Positions 28,120 through 36,894 of a stretch of DNA of 64,000 nt are shown here, one piece after another. Made by a program: the position numbers and the translations under genes. The DNA is from JAFGMQ01 sp036733345. Its GTDB lineage: Bacteria; Desulfobacterota; DSM-4660; Desulfatiglandales; Desulfatiglandaceae. Positions within the stretch are counted from its first letter, which is position 1. Every line of letters begins with the position of its first letter. The DNA lies in the NCBI GenBank assembly GCA_036733345.1, contig DAINAR010000004.1, positions 58,902 through 122,901 on the forward strand. The letters run 5' to 3'. Under the pieces are notes generated by a model. That model had not been told where the DNA came from. It did no database searches and saw nothing but the letters and a program-made list of their open reading frames with translations.

Positions 28120-28148
28120 AGTATAAGACAAGCGCCTCTTTGTGTCAA
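28120..28148 (-). promoter_or_regulatory. Sigma-70 promoter of the amino-acid ABC operon
   Basis: The minus strand reads TTGACA, 17 nt, TATACT, close to consensus, about 75 nt upstream of the binding-protein start codon. Confidence 0.75.
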
Positions 28149-28747
28149 TCAGGTCACTGCAGAATTTTCAATATTTCCCCAAATCCACCGTCTAATTCAG
28201 GAATCACAATAAAAACTATCAGGTTATAGCGTATTCCTGATCACCGGCAAGGTAATACAGGTGCAAGGTATAAGGCTTAAGGAAAGGCAATTGATCCGTA
28301 CACCCTTGCACCATGAACACTGAACCTTTCCTTTATCTGCGGTGCAGATGATGCCTTGATGGTGAATCAGGGTTTCATAAAAGTTTCATAAAAGCATTTG
28401 ACAGCAACCGGCAATAACTGTAAAATATTAACTTTCTGTGATGTTTCTTGGTCGAAGTTTACCTTGAGACCGGAGAGGTGCATCTTATTGATGAAAAATA
28501 ATACAAGAGGTTTTACCATCGAAAAGATGTCAGTCTGCTTTGAGATACCCAGATTGACTCTCTAAAAACTTGTCAGGGAAAGCGAGATCCCATCCCGAAG
28601 GATCGGCTCCGGAACCGCCGTTCCCGCACGCGAGCCATTGAACACTTCCCTTTACTGATCAACTGATATGCGCCGATATAAAACGCCCGCTTATGTCCGG
28701 ACCTGATTAGATAAGAAAAAGACGGTTTATCGGAAGATGAGGCCATC
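28149..28747. other. Long non-coding stretch upstream of the kinase island
   Basis: Besides the promoter at 28398-28426 it contains a tandem repeat TTTCATAAAAG x2 (about 28375-28396) and a 24-codon open frame at 28491-28565 without a convincing ribosome-binding site. From about 28560 onward the base composition becomes richer in G+C, as in the island that follows. No tRNA or known RNA was recognised. Confidence 0.5.
28398..28426 (+). promoter_or_regulatory. Sigma-70 promoter upstream of the kinase island
   Basis: TTGACA, exactly 17 nt and TAAAAT form a near-consensus promoter facing the kinase island. The tandem TTTCATAAAAG repeat lies just upstream and could be a regulator site. Confidence 0.65.
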
Positions 28748-29251
28748 ATGACAGCAGGAAAAAGAGATAAAGCAAAAGCAACCGGCAAATCCCCCGATGA
28801 CTTGACAATCGATGTGCAGGATGCCGCCGAACGATCCGCCAATCTAACCCGCCAACTGCTGGCCTTTGCCCGCAAGCAGACCATCACCCCAAGGGTGCTT
28901 GACTTGAACGAGACCGTTGAAAGCATGCTCAAGATGCTCGAAACGCAGGGCTACACCGTGCTGGCAGCAAGCATACCTGCTGAGGCCATCCGCATGGCCG
29001 GGGAGCACTCCGGAGAGATCAGACTGCTCCTCACCAATGTCATTATGCCCGAGATGAACGGCCTGGACCTGGCCAAAAACCTGCTTTCCTGCTGTCATCA
29101 CTTAAAGACCCTGTTCATGTCGGGATATATGGCCGACATCATCGCTCACCAGGGAGTGCTTGATGAAGAGGTGTATTACATAGAGAAGCCTTTTTCCATG
29201 AAGGAACTGGCCGCCAAGGTCCGGGAGGTGCTGGATAAAAAGGCGGCATAG
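28748..29251 (+). pseudogene. Internally deleted hybrid histidine kinase remnant
   Basis: A 167-residue open frame that joins two parts of a hybrid kinase. Residues 24-63 (AAERSANLTRQLLAFARKQ, then VLDLNETVESMLKML) are the end of a HisKA domain. From residue 64 the sequence is a receiver that begins only at its second helix (ETQGYTVLAAS). The HATPase domain and the receiver's acidic start are missing. The receiver's phosphoacceptor position reads LLLTNVIMPEMNG, with N97 in place of Asp, so it cannot be phosphorylated normally. The upstream sequence no longer encodes sensor domains. I read it as a decayed gene, though the frame is open and could yield a small protein. Confidence 0.8.
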
Positions 29252-29276
29252 GGAACGGCTGCAAGAAGAAGTGACT

Positions 29277-31385
29277 ATGAAACTTCAAAATCTGAAAATC
29301 AGTATGCGATTGCGCCTGGGTCTGGGCCTGATAGTCGCTCTTGTGTTGACCCCGTCTGCCGGAGCTGCTGATGGAATCGTTAACGTAGGAGTTTATGAAA
29401 ATGCACCAAAAGTCTTCATCTCCGAATCCGGTCAACCATCCGGCATCTTTATCGATATTATCGAGTACATCGCTGAACGTGAAGGATGGAACCTGCGATA
29501 TGTGCCGGGGACCTGGGGGGAGGAATTAGATCGGCTTGAAAAAGGTTTAATCGATATCATGCCCGATGTAGCCTATTCAGCAAAACGCGGAAAGATATTT
29601 TCTTTTCACACAGTGCCGGTCCTTTCCTCATGGTTTCAGGTATATGCCCTTAAAGGCAGCGGGATCCAAACGATATCGGACCTGAACGGAAAAAGAATTG
29701 CCGTTCTGGAGCGTTCTGTTCAGCAGGAAGCGTTTTTACGGCTCGATGAGGGTTTCGGTTTAAACACCACCATCATTTCCGTGCCGGAGTGTAAAACTAT
29801 TTTTGAGATCGTTGCAGAGAATAAGGCCGACGCTGCCATCACCAACCGCTTCTACGGCGTGATGCATGCGAAAAAGTTCGGGCTTGAAGACACGGCGGTT
29901 ATTTTTAACCCCAGCAACCTCTTTTTCGCAACATCTAAAAAAGATCCAAAACAATTGCTGGCTGCCATTGACCGCCATCTGGTCGATCTGAAGAAAGACA
30001 CACAATCAATATATTACCAGTCCCTGAAACGGTGGATTTCCGAAGATGCGAGGTTCAAATTGCCGACATGGCTTCAAATGCTTGGGCTGGTTTTGGGGGT
30101 TGCTCTGTTTTTGAGCCTTGCAGGAAGCTTGGCGTTGAGGCATCACGTGAATACACGCACCCGGGAATTGCACAAGGTGAATCTCGTTTTGCGCGAAAGT
30201 GAACGAAAATACCGAGAGCTGGTCATGCTGGCCAACAGCATCATCCTGCGCTGGTCGAACGATGGGCGAATCACTTTCCTCAATGAATTCGGCCAGAGGT
30301 TCTTCGGTTATACGGAAACGGAGATAGTTGGTCAAAATGTGCTCGGAACCATCGTTCCGGAGAGTGATAGCTCGGGCCGAAATTTAGGTTTACTGATGGA
30401 AGATATTTTATCCGACCCGCAAAAATTCGAGCATAATATCAACGAGAATATGTGCCGCAATGGCGAGCGGGTTTGGATCGACTGGCGGAACAGAGTAATT
30501 TTTGATGAACAGGGACAGATCAAAGAGATCCTGAGCATCGGCTCCGACATAACCGGTCACAAACAGGCCGAAGAACAGATTCGCCGGCTCAATGATGAGC
30601 TGCGGAGGCACGCGGAGGTCCTGGAACAACGTGTGGCTGAGCGCACAGCGGAATTGGCGGTGGCCATGGAAAAAGCCCAGGCCGCCGACCAGATCAAATC
30701 GGCCTTTCTGGCCACCATGTCCCACGAATTGCGAACGCCCCTGAATTCCATCATAGGATTCACAGGCATAATGCTTCAGGAGCTGGCCGGCCCCCTGAAC
30801 AAAGAACAGCACAAACAGTTGAACATGGTGCAAAACAGCTCCCGCCACCTTCTGGAACTGATTAACGATGTGCTGGATATTTCCAAAATTGAAGCCGGTC
30901 AACTGGATCTTTCCGTGCGATCCTTTGAGTTGAGGCCATCCATTGAGAAGATGGTCAAGCTGGTTTCCCCGCTGGCCGAAAAAAAGGGGATCGATTTAAG
31001 ACTTGATATCGCCGATGATGTTGAAACAATCACTACGGATCGACGTCGACTGGAACAGATCATCCTCAATCTGCTCAACAATGCGGTTAAATTCACTGAA
31101 AAAGGATATGTCCGTCTTTCATGCAGGATGGAAAACGATCATTGTCTGGTGTCCGTTTCCGACACCGGTATCGGTATGCGGCCGGAAGAACTCCTAAACC
31201 TCTTTCAGCCATTCCATCAAATCGATACGGGTCTTACCCGCAAGCATGAGGGAAGCGGCCTCGGGCTGTCCATATGCAAGAGGCTCTTGGACATGATGGG
31301 CGGAACCATCGGTGTGGAAAGCCAATGGGGCCAGGGCAGTACCTTCACCGTGCGCTTTCCGGGACTGACAGGAGATTTGCCATGA
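29277..31385 (+). CDS. Histidine kinase with periplasmic binding-protein sensor
   Basis: A 702-residue sensor kinase. A signal sequence (about 1-31) leads to a periplasmic SBP family 3 domain (about 35-255, with GQPSGIFIDIIEYIA and MPDVAYSAKRG). Next come one membrane helix (about 262-284), a PAS domain (about 305-425), a coiled coil, HisKA with H box MSHELRTPLNSIIGF, and a complete HATPase with LNNAVKFTEKG and HEGSGLGLSICKRL. It would sense a small molecule, perhaps an amino acid, and signal to the receiver genes that follow. The ATG is preferred to a GTG two codons upstream because AGAAG is 6 nt before it. It overlaps the next gene as ATGA. Confidence 0.9.
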   Translation: MKLQNLKISMRLRLGLGLIVALVLTPSAGAADGIVNVGVYENAPKVFISESGQPSGIFIDIIEYIAEREGWNLRYVPGTWGEELDRLEKGLIDIMPDVAYSAKRGKIFSFHTVPVLSSWFQVYALKGSGIQTISDLNGKRIAVLERSVQQEAFLRLDEGFGLNTTIISVPECKTIFEIVAENKADAAITNRFYGVMHAKKFGLEDTAVIFNPSNLFFATSKKDPKQLLAAIDRHLVDLKKDTQSIYYQSLKRWISEDARFKLPTWLQMLGLVLGVALFLSLAGSLALRHHVNTRTRELHKVNLVLRESERKYRELVMLANSIILRWSNDGRITFLNEFGQRFFGYTETEIVGQNVLGTIVPESDSSGRNLGLLMEDILSDPQKFEHNINENMCRNGERVWIDWRNRVIFDEQGQIKEILSIGSDITGHKQAEEQIRRLNDELRRHAEVLEQRVAERTAELAVAMEKAQAADQIKSAFLATMSHELRTPLNSIIGFTGIMLQELAGPLNKEQHKQLNMVQNSSRHLLELINDVLDISKIEAGQLDLSVRSFELRPSIEKMVKLVSPLAEKKGIDLRLDIADDVETITTDRRRLEQIILNLLNNAVKFTEKGYVRLSCRMENDHCLVSVSDTGIGMRPEELLNLFQPFHQIDTGLTRKHEGSGLGLSICKRLLDMMGGTIGVESQWGQGSTFTVRFPGLTGDLP

Positions 31386-31771
31386 ACAATACGCTACTGA
31401 TCATTGAAGACAACGAACAGAATTTTTACATGATGCGTTTTCTGCTGGAAAAGAAAGGCTTTACCGTCATCGGTGCGGAAAACGGAAGGGAAGGCATCGA
31501 AATGGCGTTGCACAACAAACCGCTGGCCATCCTGTTGGACATCCAGTTGCCTGAAATGGACGGATATGCCGTCGCTGCGGAACTGAAACAGCATGATGAA
31601 ATGGATGACGTGCCCATCATCGCGGTAACCTCCTATGCCATGGTGGGGGATCGTGAACGGATTCTGGCGGCCGGTGCAACCGGTTACATCGAAAAACCCA
31701 TTGACCCGGAAACGTTTGTGTCTGAGATAATAGAATATCTGCCAAGAGACTGGAGTGACAAGGAGAAATAA
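31382..31771 (+). CDS. Single-domain response regulator
   Basis: A 129-residue CheY-like receiver with no output domain. The acidic pair is IIEDNEQ, the phospho-Asp is D53 in ILLDIQLPEMDG, then Thr/Ser in AVTSYAM and Lys in YIEKPIDPE. It begins within the kinase stop (ATGA overlap), so the two are translationally coupled and the kinase is its likely donor. It probably works as an intermediate in a phosphorelay or by protein contact. Confidence 0.92.
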   Translation: MNNTLLIIEDNEQNFYMMRFLLEKKGFTVIGAENGREGIEMALHNKPLAILLDIQLPEMDGYAVAAELKQHDEMDDVPIIAVTSYAMVGDRERILAAGATGYIEKPIDPETFVSEIIEYLPRDWSDKEK

Positions 31772-31772
31772 G

Positions 31773-33839
31773 ATGATCATACTCATAGTTGAAGACAAAG
31801 AGGAAAACCGGTATCTGCTCGAAGCCCTGCTAAAGGGAAGCGGCCACGATGTTGAGTCGGTCGCCAACGGTGCCGAGGCGCTCGAAAGACTGAAATCCGG
31901 CGGGATTGATTTGATCATCAGTGACATTCTCATGCCAATAATGGACGGCTTTGAGTTATGCCGGAGAGTCAAGACAGATGAAACCCTGCGCCATATCCCG
32001 TTCATTATTTACACTGCCACTTATACCGGTCCCCAGGATGAAGAGTTCGCCATCAAGATCGGAGCGGATCAGTTCATTATCAAACCCTGTGAGCCGGAAG
32101 TGTTCATTAAGGCTGTTCAAGATGTGATGGCAGCCGCCGGGCGCAACGATATTCCCTCAATGCCTGCGACGTTACGGGAAGATGAAGTCCTCAAGCTCTA
32201 CAACGAACGATTGGTGAGAAAGCTTGAACAGAAAATGCTGCAACTGGAAAAAGAATTTCAGGCGAAACAAAAGGCCGAGGAAACCCTGCGGGATAGTGAA
32301 AAGAAGTATAGATCACTTTATAAAAGTATTCGGGACGCCATTCTGGTTTCCGACACAAACAGAATGATTATCGACTGCAACCCGGCGTTTGTCGATCTGT
32401 TCGGATATTCGCTGGAAGAGCTTGCAGGAAAAAAAACACTTATCATTTATGACAATGAAAAAGAATTCAGGCAAATGGCCAATGTCCTTAAAGATCATGT
32501 TGCAGATACCAGTTTATTTTTCACCGTTAGCTTCAAGAAAAAAGACGGAACGGTATTCCCCGGTGAAGTCAATGTATTTAATCTGCGAAATGATGAGGGG
32601 GCTACAGTAGGATTTATCGTGTTAATACGAGATATCACCGAGCGCAGGCTGGCCGAGGAGGAGCGGGAGAAATTGCAGGAGCAGTTTAATCAGGCGCAGA
32701 AGCTGGAGGCCATAGCCCAGCTGGCGGGCGGCATTGCCCATGACTTCAACAACCTCCTTACGGTTATTCTCGGTTATGGTGAGATCATCCTTTACAAACT
32801 TGACAGGGATGATCCTGTGCGAAAAGACATCCAGGAGATTATGAACGCGGGCAGTAGCGCCGCAAACCTGAGTCGCCAGCTCCTGGCATTCAGCCGGAAA
32901 CAAACCCTTCAGACTGAGGTGATTGACCTGAATTACCTGGTGGAAAACCTCGAAAAAATGCTCAGGCGGCTTCTCCCCGAAAACATAGAGTTCATGATAG
33001 CGCTCGACGAGAATCTCGGCCGAGTAAAGGCCGACCCTGGCCAGATTGAACAGGTCGTTATGAACCTCGCTGTTAACGCCAGGGATGCCATGTTTGCGGG
33101 CGGCAGGCTGATCGTCGAGACAGCTAACGTGGAGTTGGACAAGGGATATGCGGAGAAACACCTGGGAGCAATGCCCGGGCGGTACGTGATGCTCGCCATC
33201 TCGGACACGGGCTGCGGCATGGACGAAGCCACCAGGAGCAGGGTGTTTGAGCCTTTTTTCACCACCAAGGGAATAGGCAAGGGAACGGGACTCGGTCTAT
33301 CGACCGTCTACGGCATCGTCAAGCAGTCCGGTGGAGACATCCGGGTTTACAGCGAGCCTGGTAAGGGTACGGCTTTCAAGATATACTTGCCATGCACGGA
33401 TGACGAGCCGATCTCCAGGGCCGAGCGTGCAAGAGAGGAGGAACTTCAGGTGAACGGCAAGCACGTGCTCGTGGTTGATGACGAGCCTTCTCTCCGGAAT
33501 CTTGTAGAAAGAATGCTTGTGACGCTGGGCTTCCGTGTGACCGTTGCCGCCAACGGCGGAGAAGCGCTATCAGCCGTCGAGGAAAAGGGACTGAGACCGG
33601 AATTTGTCATCACGGATGTGGTCATGCCCGGGATAAGCTGTATGGAACTGGTAGACCGCCTTCACAAGACCCTGCCCGAACTGAAGGTGATTTTTATGTC
33701 CGGCTACAGAGATAACAATATCCTTCAGCAGTACATCCTCGACTCAGGCATACCCTTTATCCAGAAACCGTTCAAGAGGAAAGACCTTGTCTCGAAGATC
33801 AAGAAGCTGCTTCGGAAGGTGCCTGCGGAAGTGACTTAG
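31773..33839 (+). CDS. Hybrid histidine kinase, REC-PAS-HK-REC
   Basis: A 688-residue cytoplasmic protein with no membrane segment. Order: receiver 1 (D51 in LIISDILMPIMDG), coiled coil, PAS (about 170-290), HisKA with H box GGIAHDFNNLLTVILG, HATPase with MNLAVNARDAM and GKGTGLGLSTVYGIV, and receiver 2 (VITDVVMPG, about 565-683). Receiver 1 may take phosphate from the kinase encoded upstream and gate this kinase. The start ATG has AGGAG 7 nt upstream; a GTG 18 nt earlier is less likely. It closes a three-gene phosphorelay set. Confidence 0.92.
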   Translation: MIILIVEDKEENRYLLEALLKGSGHDVESVANGAEALERLKSGGIDLIISDILMPIMDGFELCRRVKTDETLRHIPFIIYTATYTGPQDEEFAIKIGADQFIIKPCEPEVFIKAVQDVMAAAGRNDIPSMPATLREDEVLKLYNERLVRKLEQKMLQLEKEFQAKQKAEETLRDSEKKYRSLYKSIRDAILVSDTNRMIIDCNPAFVDLFGYSLEELAGKKTLIIYDNEKEFRQMANVLKDHVADTSLFFTVSFKKKDGTVFPGEVNVFNLRNDEGATVGFIVLIRDITERRLAEEEREKLQEQFNQAQKLEAIAQLAGGIAHDFNNLLTVILGYGEIILYKLDRDDPVRKDIQEIMNAGSSAANLSRQLLAFSRKQTLQTEVIDLNYLVENLEKMLRRLLPENIEFMIALDENLGRVKADPGQIEQVVMNLAVNARDAMFAGGRLIVETANVELDKGYAEKHLGAMPGRYVMLAISDTGCGMDEATRSRVFEPFFTTKGIGKGTGLGLSTVYGIVKQSGGDIRVYSEPGKGTAFKIYLPCTDDEPISRAERAREEELQVNGKHVLVVDDEPSLRNLVERMLVTLGFRVTVAANGGEALSAVEEKGLRPEFVITDVVMPGISCMELVDRLHKTLPELKVIFMSGYRDNNILQQYILDSGIPFIQKPFKRKDLVSKIKKLLRKVPAEVT

Positions 33840-33847
33840 AACGCCAT

Positions 33848-33883
33848 GATGAAGGGATATATTTCATCGAGAAGCCTTTTTAC
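33848..33883 (+). pseudogene. Vestige of a receiver-domain tail
   Basis: Just after the hybrid kinase stop, in a different frame, twelve codons read DEGIYFIEKPFY. This matches the beta5/Lys segment of receivers such as that in the 28748-29251 remnant (DEEVYYIEKPF). No coding sequence continues on either side. It looks like the last trace of another hybrid kinase. Confidence 0.55.
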
Positions 33884-34074
33884 ATTTTCTTCAGCTTCAT
33901 TCAAATGAACCGGTGACATAAATGCAATTTCACCTGCCTTTCAAGCTTTTTGTCTTTACATAAAACAGATGGTCTCGTAAAAAGCGGATATAAAAGTATG
34001 CGATCAATCTATTGACAGCGAAGTTCTATTTCATAGGCATATTTTCGTTACTACCCGTTCAGGAGGTTTCCGCA

Positions 34075-35253
34075 GTGAAGAAAAAAGACAATAAAAGGGA
34101 GATTATCAACAGGGCGCTTATACCGTTCGGCACATCCATATTCACCGAAATGACTTCTCTCGCAAACGCCTGCGGTGCAGTAAACCTTTCGCAGGGATTC
34201 CCGGATTTTGACGGGCCGGAAGAGATCAGGGCCAGGGCTGCGCAGGCCCTTATGCGAGGCCCGAACCAGTATGCGCCTTCTTCGGGCATAATGGAACTCC
34301 GCAATGCAGTGGCTCATAAGATGATGCGTTTTTACGGAGTTAATGTTGATGCAGAGAATGAAGTGACAGTAACTTCCGGGGCTACGGAAGGCCTCTGCGC
34401 CACGCTTTTAGGTATTCTGGAGCCGGGCGATGAGGTGATTTTACTTGAACCATGCTTCGACAGTTATGCACCAGTGGCTGCCATGGCTGGAGCAGAAATC
34501 CGTTATATCCCCCTTATGGGACCTGATTTCGTATTACCGCGACATGAGCTTATTGAGACATTCAGCTCAAAGACAAAGGCAATCATCATAAACAGTCCTC
34601 AGAACCCGTGCGGCAAGGTCTTCAGTCGCGAAGACCTCATCTTTATCGCCGGCCTGTGTGAGAAATATGACGCCTATGTAATAGGAGATGAAGTCTACGA
34701 GCACATGGTTTATGACGGGCGTGAACACATAACCCTCCTGAGCATACCGGAGCTCAGAGAAAGGGCGTTTGTCATATCTTCAACTGCAAAGACCTTTTCC
34801 ATGACAGGATGGAAGATAGGATATGTAGTAGCTGCACCTGAACTTTCCCGTGCAGTGCGGATGAGCCATCAGTTTATTACCTTCTGCGGCCAGGCTCCTC
34901 TGCAGGAGGCCATGGGATTCGCCATCGGATTTCCTGACAGTTATTATCGTGAACTGCTCACAACCTATTCCAGAAGGCGTGAATGGCTCTGTCAATCACT
35001 TAAAGACATTGGATTTCAGGTATATCCCCCGGAAGGAACCTATTATGTCCTGGTGGATATAAGGTCCATCGGTTTTGATGATGATCTGGAATTTTGCCGC
35101 ATGCTTCCTGAAAAGGCCGGGGTGGCGGCTATTCCCTGCTCCTGTTTCTGGAATGAGCGGCGTTACGGGCGTGAATATGTGCGCTTCTGCTTCTGCAAAA
35201 AAGATGAAACCCTTGAAGAAGGAATTAAAAGACTAAAGAGGTGGATGGGATGA
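34075..35253 (+). CDS. PLP aminotransferase, glutamine/methionine-type
   Basis: A 392-residue fold-type I aminotransferase of the YbdL/kynurenine-glutamine transaminase group. Landmarks are NLSQGFPDFDGPEE, NSPQNPCGK, GDEVYEHMVYDG and the PLP Lys K239 in SSTAKTFSMTGWKIGY. In this group the enzyme transaminates keto-methylthiobutyrate or other 2-oxo acids with glutamine. The start is a GTG 8 nt after a perfect AGGAGG; a longer upstream frame lacks such a site. The next gene, an omega-amidase, overlaps it as ATGA. This is the classical glutamine transaminase-omega-amidase pair. Confidence 0.88.
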   Translation: MKKKDNKREIINRALIPFGTSIFTEMTSLANACGAVNLSQGFPDFDGPEEIRARAAQALMRGPNQYAPSSGIMELRNAVAHKMMRFYGVNVDAENEVTVTSGATEGLCATLLGILEPGDEVILLEPCFDSYAPVAAMAGAEIRYIPLMGPDFVLPRHELIETFSSKTKAIIINSPQNPCGKVFSREDLIFIAGLCEKYDAYVIGDEVYEHMVYDGREHITLLSIPELRERAFVISSTAKTFSMTGWKIGYVVAAPELSRAVRMSHQFITFCGQAPLQEAMGFAIGFPDSYYRELLTTYSRRREWLCQSLKDIGFQVYPPEGTYYVLVDIRSIGFDDDLEFCRMLPEKAGVAAIPCSCFWNERRYGREYVRFCFCKKDETLEEGIKRLKRWMG

Positions 35254-36026
35254 GAATAGCAGCAGTTCAGATGGATATAGTCTGGCACAACCGTCAGGCA
35301 AATCACTCCAGGATATGGGATTTTGCAGGAAAGGCAAAGGATTCAGGCGCTGATTTGTTTATACTGCCCGAGATGTTTTCCACCGGATTTTCAATGGACA
35401 ACACAGTCACTCCAGAACCGCTGGATGGACCAACTCCCGGCATTTTGAGGGCAATCGCACGTGAAATGGAAATGACGGTATCAGGAGGATTTGTACTTTC
35501 CCGGCGCAATGCCGGACCTCATAACGTATGCCTGACGGTTGACCGGAACGGTGAGGATATTGCCCTTTATTCCAAAATTCACCAGATTGCACTGCTGGGC
35601 GAAGACCTAAGCTATGAACCCGGAGACAAGCCCGCACTCTTTGACATGGACGGTCATAGAGCCACCTGTTTTATTTGCTATGATCTCCGTTTCCCCGAGC
35701 TTTTCCGGGCAGTGGTTGACGAATGCAGTCTTATCATAATTATTGCCTCCTGGCCGTCTGCACGCCAGTCACACTGGGACCTGCTTTTGAGGGCCCGTGC
35801 GGTTGAGAGCCAGTGTTTTGTGGCAGGGGTAAATCGGATTGGAGAAGGGGGAGGACATGTCTTTGCCGGCGGTTCGGCTGTAATCGATCCGCTTGGAGAG
35901 GTCATCGCCCGCGGCGGGCTAGACAATGAGACAATAGTGCTTGCTGATATTGACCTGGCAATGGTCCAGCAGGTACGCTCAGATATGCCTTTCCTGAAAG
36001 ACCGCAAATCATTCCTGTTAGTCTGA
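35250..36026 (+). CDS. Nitrilase-family omega-amidase (YafV-like)
   Basis: A 258-residue carbon-nitrogen hydrolase with the complete triad: E41 in LPEMFSTGF, K109 in YSKIHQ, C143 in CFICYDLRFPELFR. The LPEMFSTGFSM segment is typical of YafV/omega-amidase. It hydrolyses alpha-ketoglutaramate, the by-product of glutamine transamination, to 2-oxoglutarate and ammonia, which makes the upstream aminotransferase reaction irreversible. The ATG overlaps the upstream stop. Other nitrilase branches are possible but the gene pair argues for this one. Confidence 0.87.
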   Translation: MRIAAVQMDIVWHNRQANHSRIWDFAGKAKDSGADLFILPEMFSTGFSMDNTVTPEPLDGPTPGILRAIAREMEMTVSGGFVLSRRNAGPHNVCLTVDRNGEDIALYSKIHQIALLGEDLSYEPGDKPALFDMDGHRATCFICYDLRFPELFRAVVDECSLIIIIASWPSARQSHWDLLLRARAVESQCFVAGVNRIGEGGGHVFAGGSAVIDPLGEVIARGGLDNETIVLADIDLAMVQQVRSDMPFLKDRKSFLLV

Positions 36027-36062
36027 AATGTGCATAATGGGTCAAAGACTCGGAAATCGAAA

Positions 36063-36638
36063 TCAAACACCTTTCAGTCCGATCTCCTCTGCAACCTCTC
36101 TCATGCCCATAATTGTATCTTCAATAAGCTCGCCGACATCTACTCCGAGCATTTCAGCACCTTTCTGAATGATGGATCGGTCTACTCCGGCAGCAAAGGC
36201 GGGTGATTTCCATTTCTTCTTTACTGATTTGGCATTCATGTCAAGAATGCTCTTATTAGGTCTGACAAGAACACTTGCAGTGACCAGGCCTGTCAGTTCA
36301 TCAATGGCATAGAGAGTTTTCTCAAGGTCTGATCGGGGTTCTATATCAGAACACAATCCCCATCCGTGAGAAACAACGGCCCGAATATACTCCTCAGGCC
36401 ACCCCTGACCCTCCAGTATTTCCCGGCTCTTTTTGCAGTGTTCATCAGGATACTTTTCATAATCAAGATCATGAACCAGCCCGATAATCCCCCACTTTTC
36501 CTCGTCTCCACCCTTTTTCCTCGCTATATAGCGCATCACTGCCTCAACAGCATAGGCATGCTTTCGCAGGCTGTCGGTAGCATTGTATTCATGAAGAAGC
36601 TGTAATGCATCATCTCTGGTCGGAAACCTGTCTCCCAT
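36063..36638 (-). CDS. HD-domain phosphohydrolase-like protein
   Basis: A 191-residue cytoplasmic HD-superfamily protein. The HD motif is in LVHDLDYEKYPDEH (about residues 53-66). An upstream His (KHAYAVEAVM) and the later VVSHGWG and AIDELTGLV segments supply further metal ligands. Such proteins often hydrolyse nucleotides or other phosphate esters, but this branch has no assigned substrate. The start has AGGAG 8 nt upstream. It is convergent with the omega-amidase gene. Confidence 0.82.
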   Translation of the reverse strand: MGDRFPTRDDALQLLHEYNATDSLRKHAYAVEAVMRYIARKKGGDEEKWGIIGLVHDLDYEKYPDEHCKKSREILEGQGWPEEYIRAVVSHGWGLCSDIEPRSDLEKTLYAIDELTGLVTASVLVRPNKSILDMNAKSVKKKWKSPAFAAGVDRSIIQKGAEMLGVDVGELIEDTIMGMREVAEEIGLKGV

Positions 36639-36894
36639 CGTACATTCTCCTTTTTACTGTTCACAATTCTCCCTCTTTTCAAAATAACTTATTGAGGACT
36701 GTAAAATATTTTTCCCGGGAAGTGAAGAATTTTTCAACCTTGGACCTTGTGCCTTTTGTCATTTGCCTTTCACTCGTGTTATCTAGAAGAATGAAAGCAC
36801 ATGGTATATGAACGTTGCCTGAAGATTATTTCTATGTTATTGTCTTTTTCGTCCTGTGTTTTTTATTGATATTAGAAATTCAAGGTGCCTGCCC

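Noticed and set aside
28491..28565. 24-codon open frame downstream of the promoter at 28398
   Set aside because: The only purine-rich site is too far upstream, and neither length nor sequence supports a protein or a known leader peptide.
28573..28932. 119-codon minus-strand frame opposite the kinase remnant
   Set aside because: It is the antisense shadow of the remnant's HisKA segment and its upstream flank; low complexity, Ser-rich, no motif.
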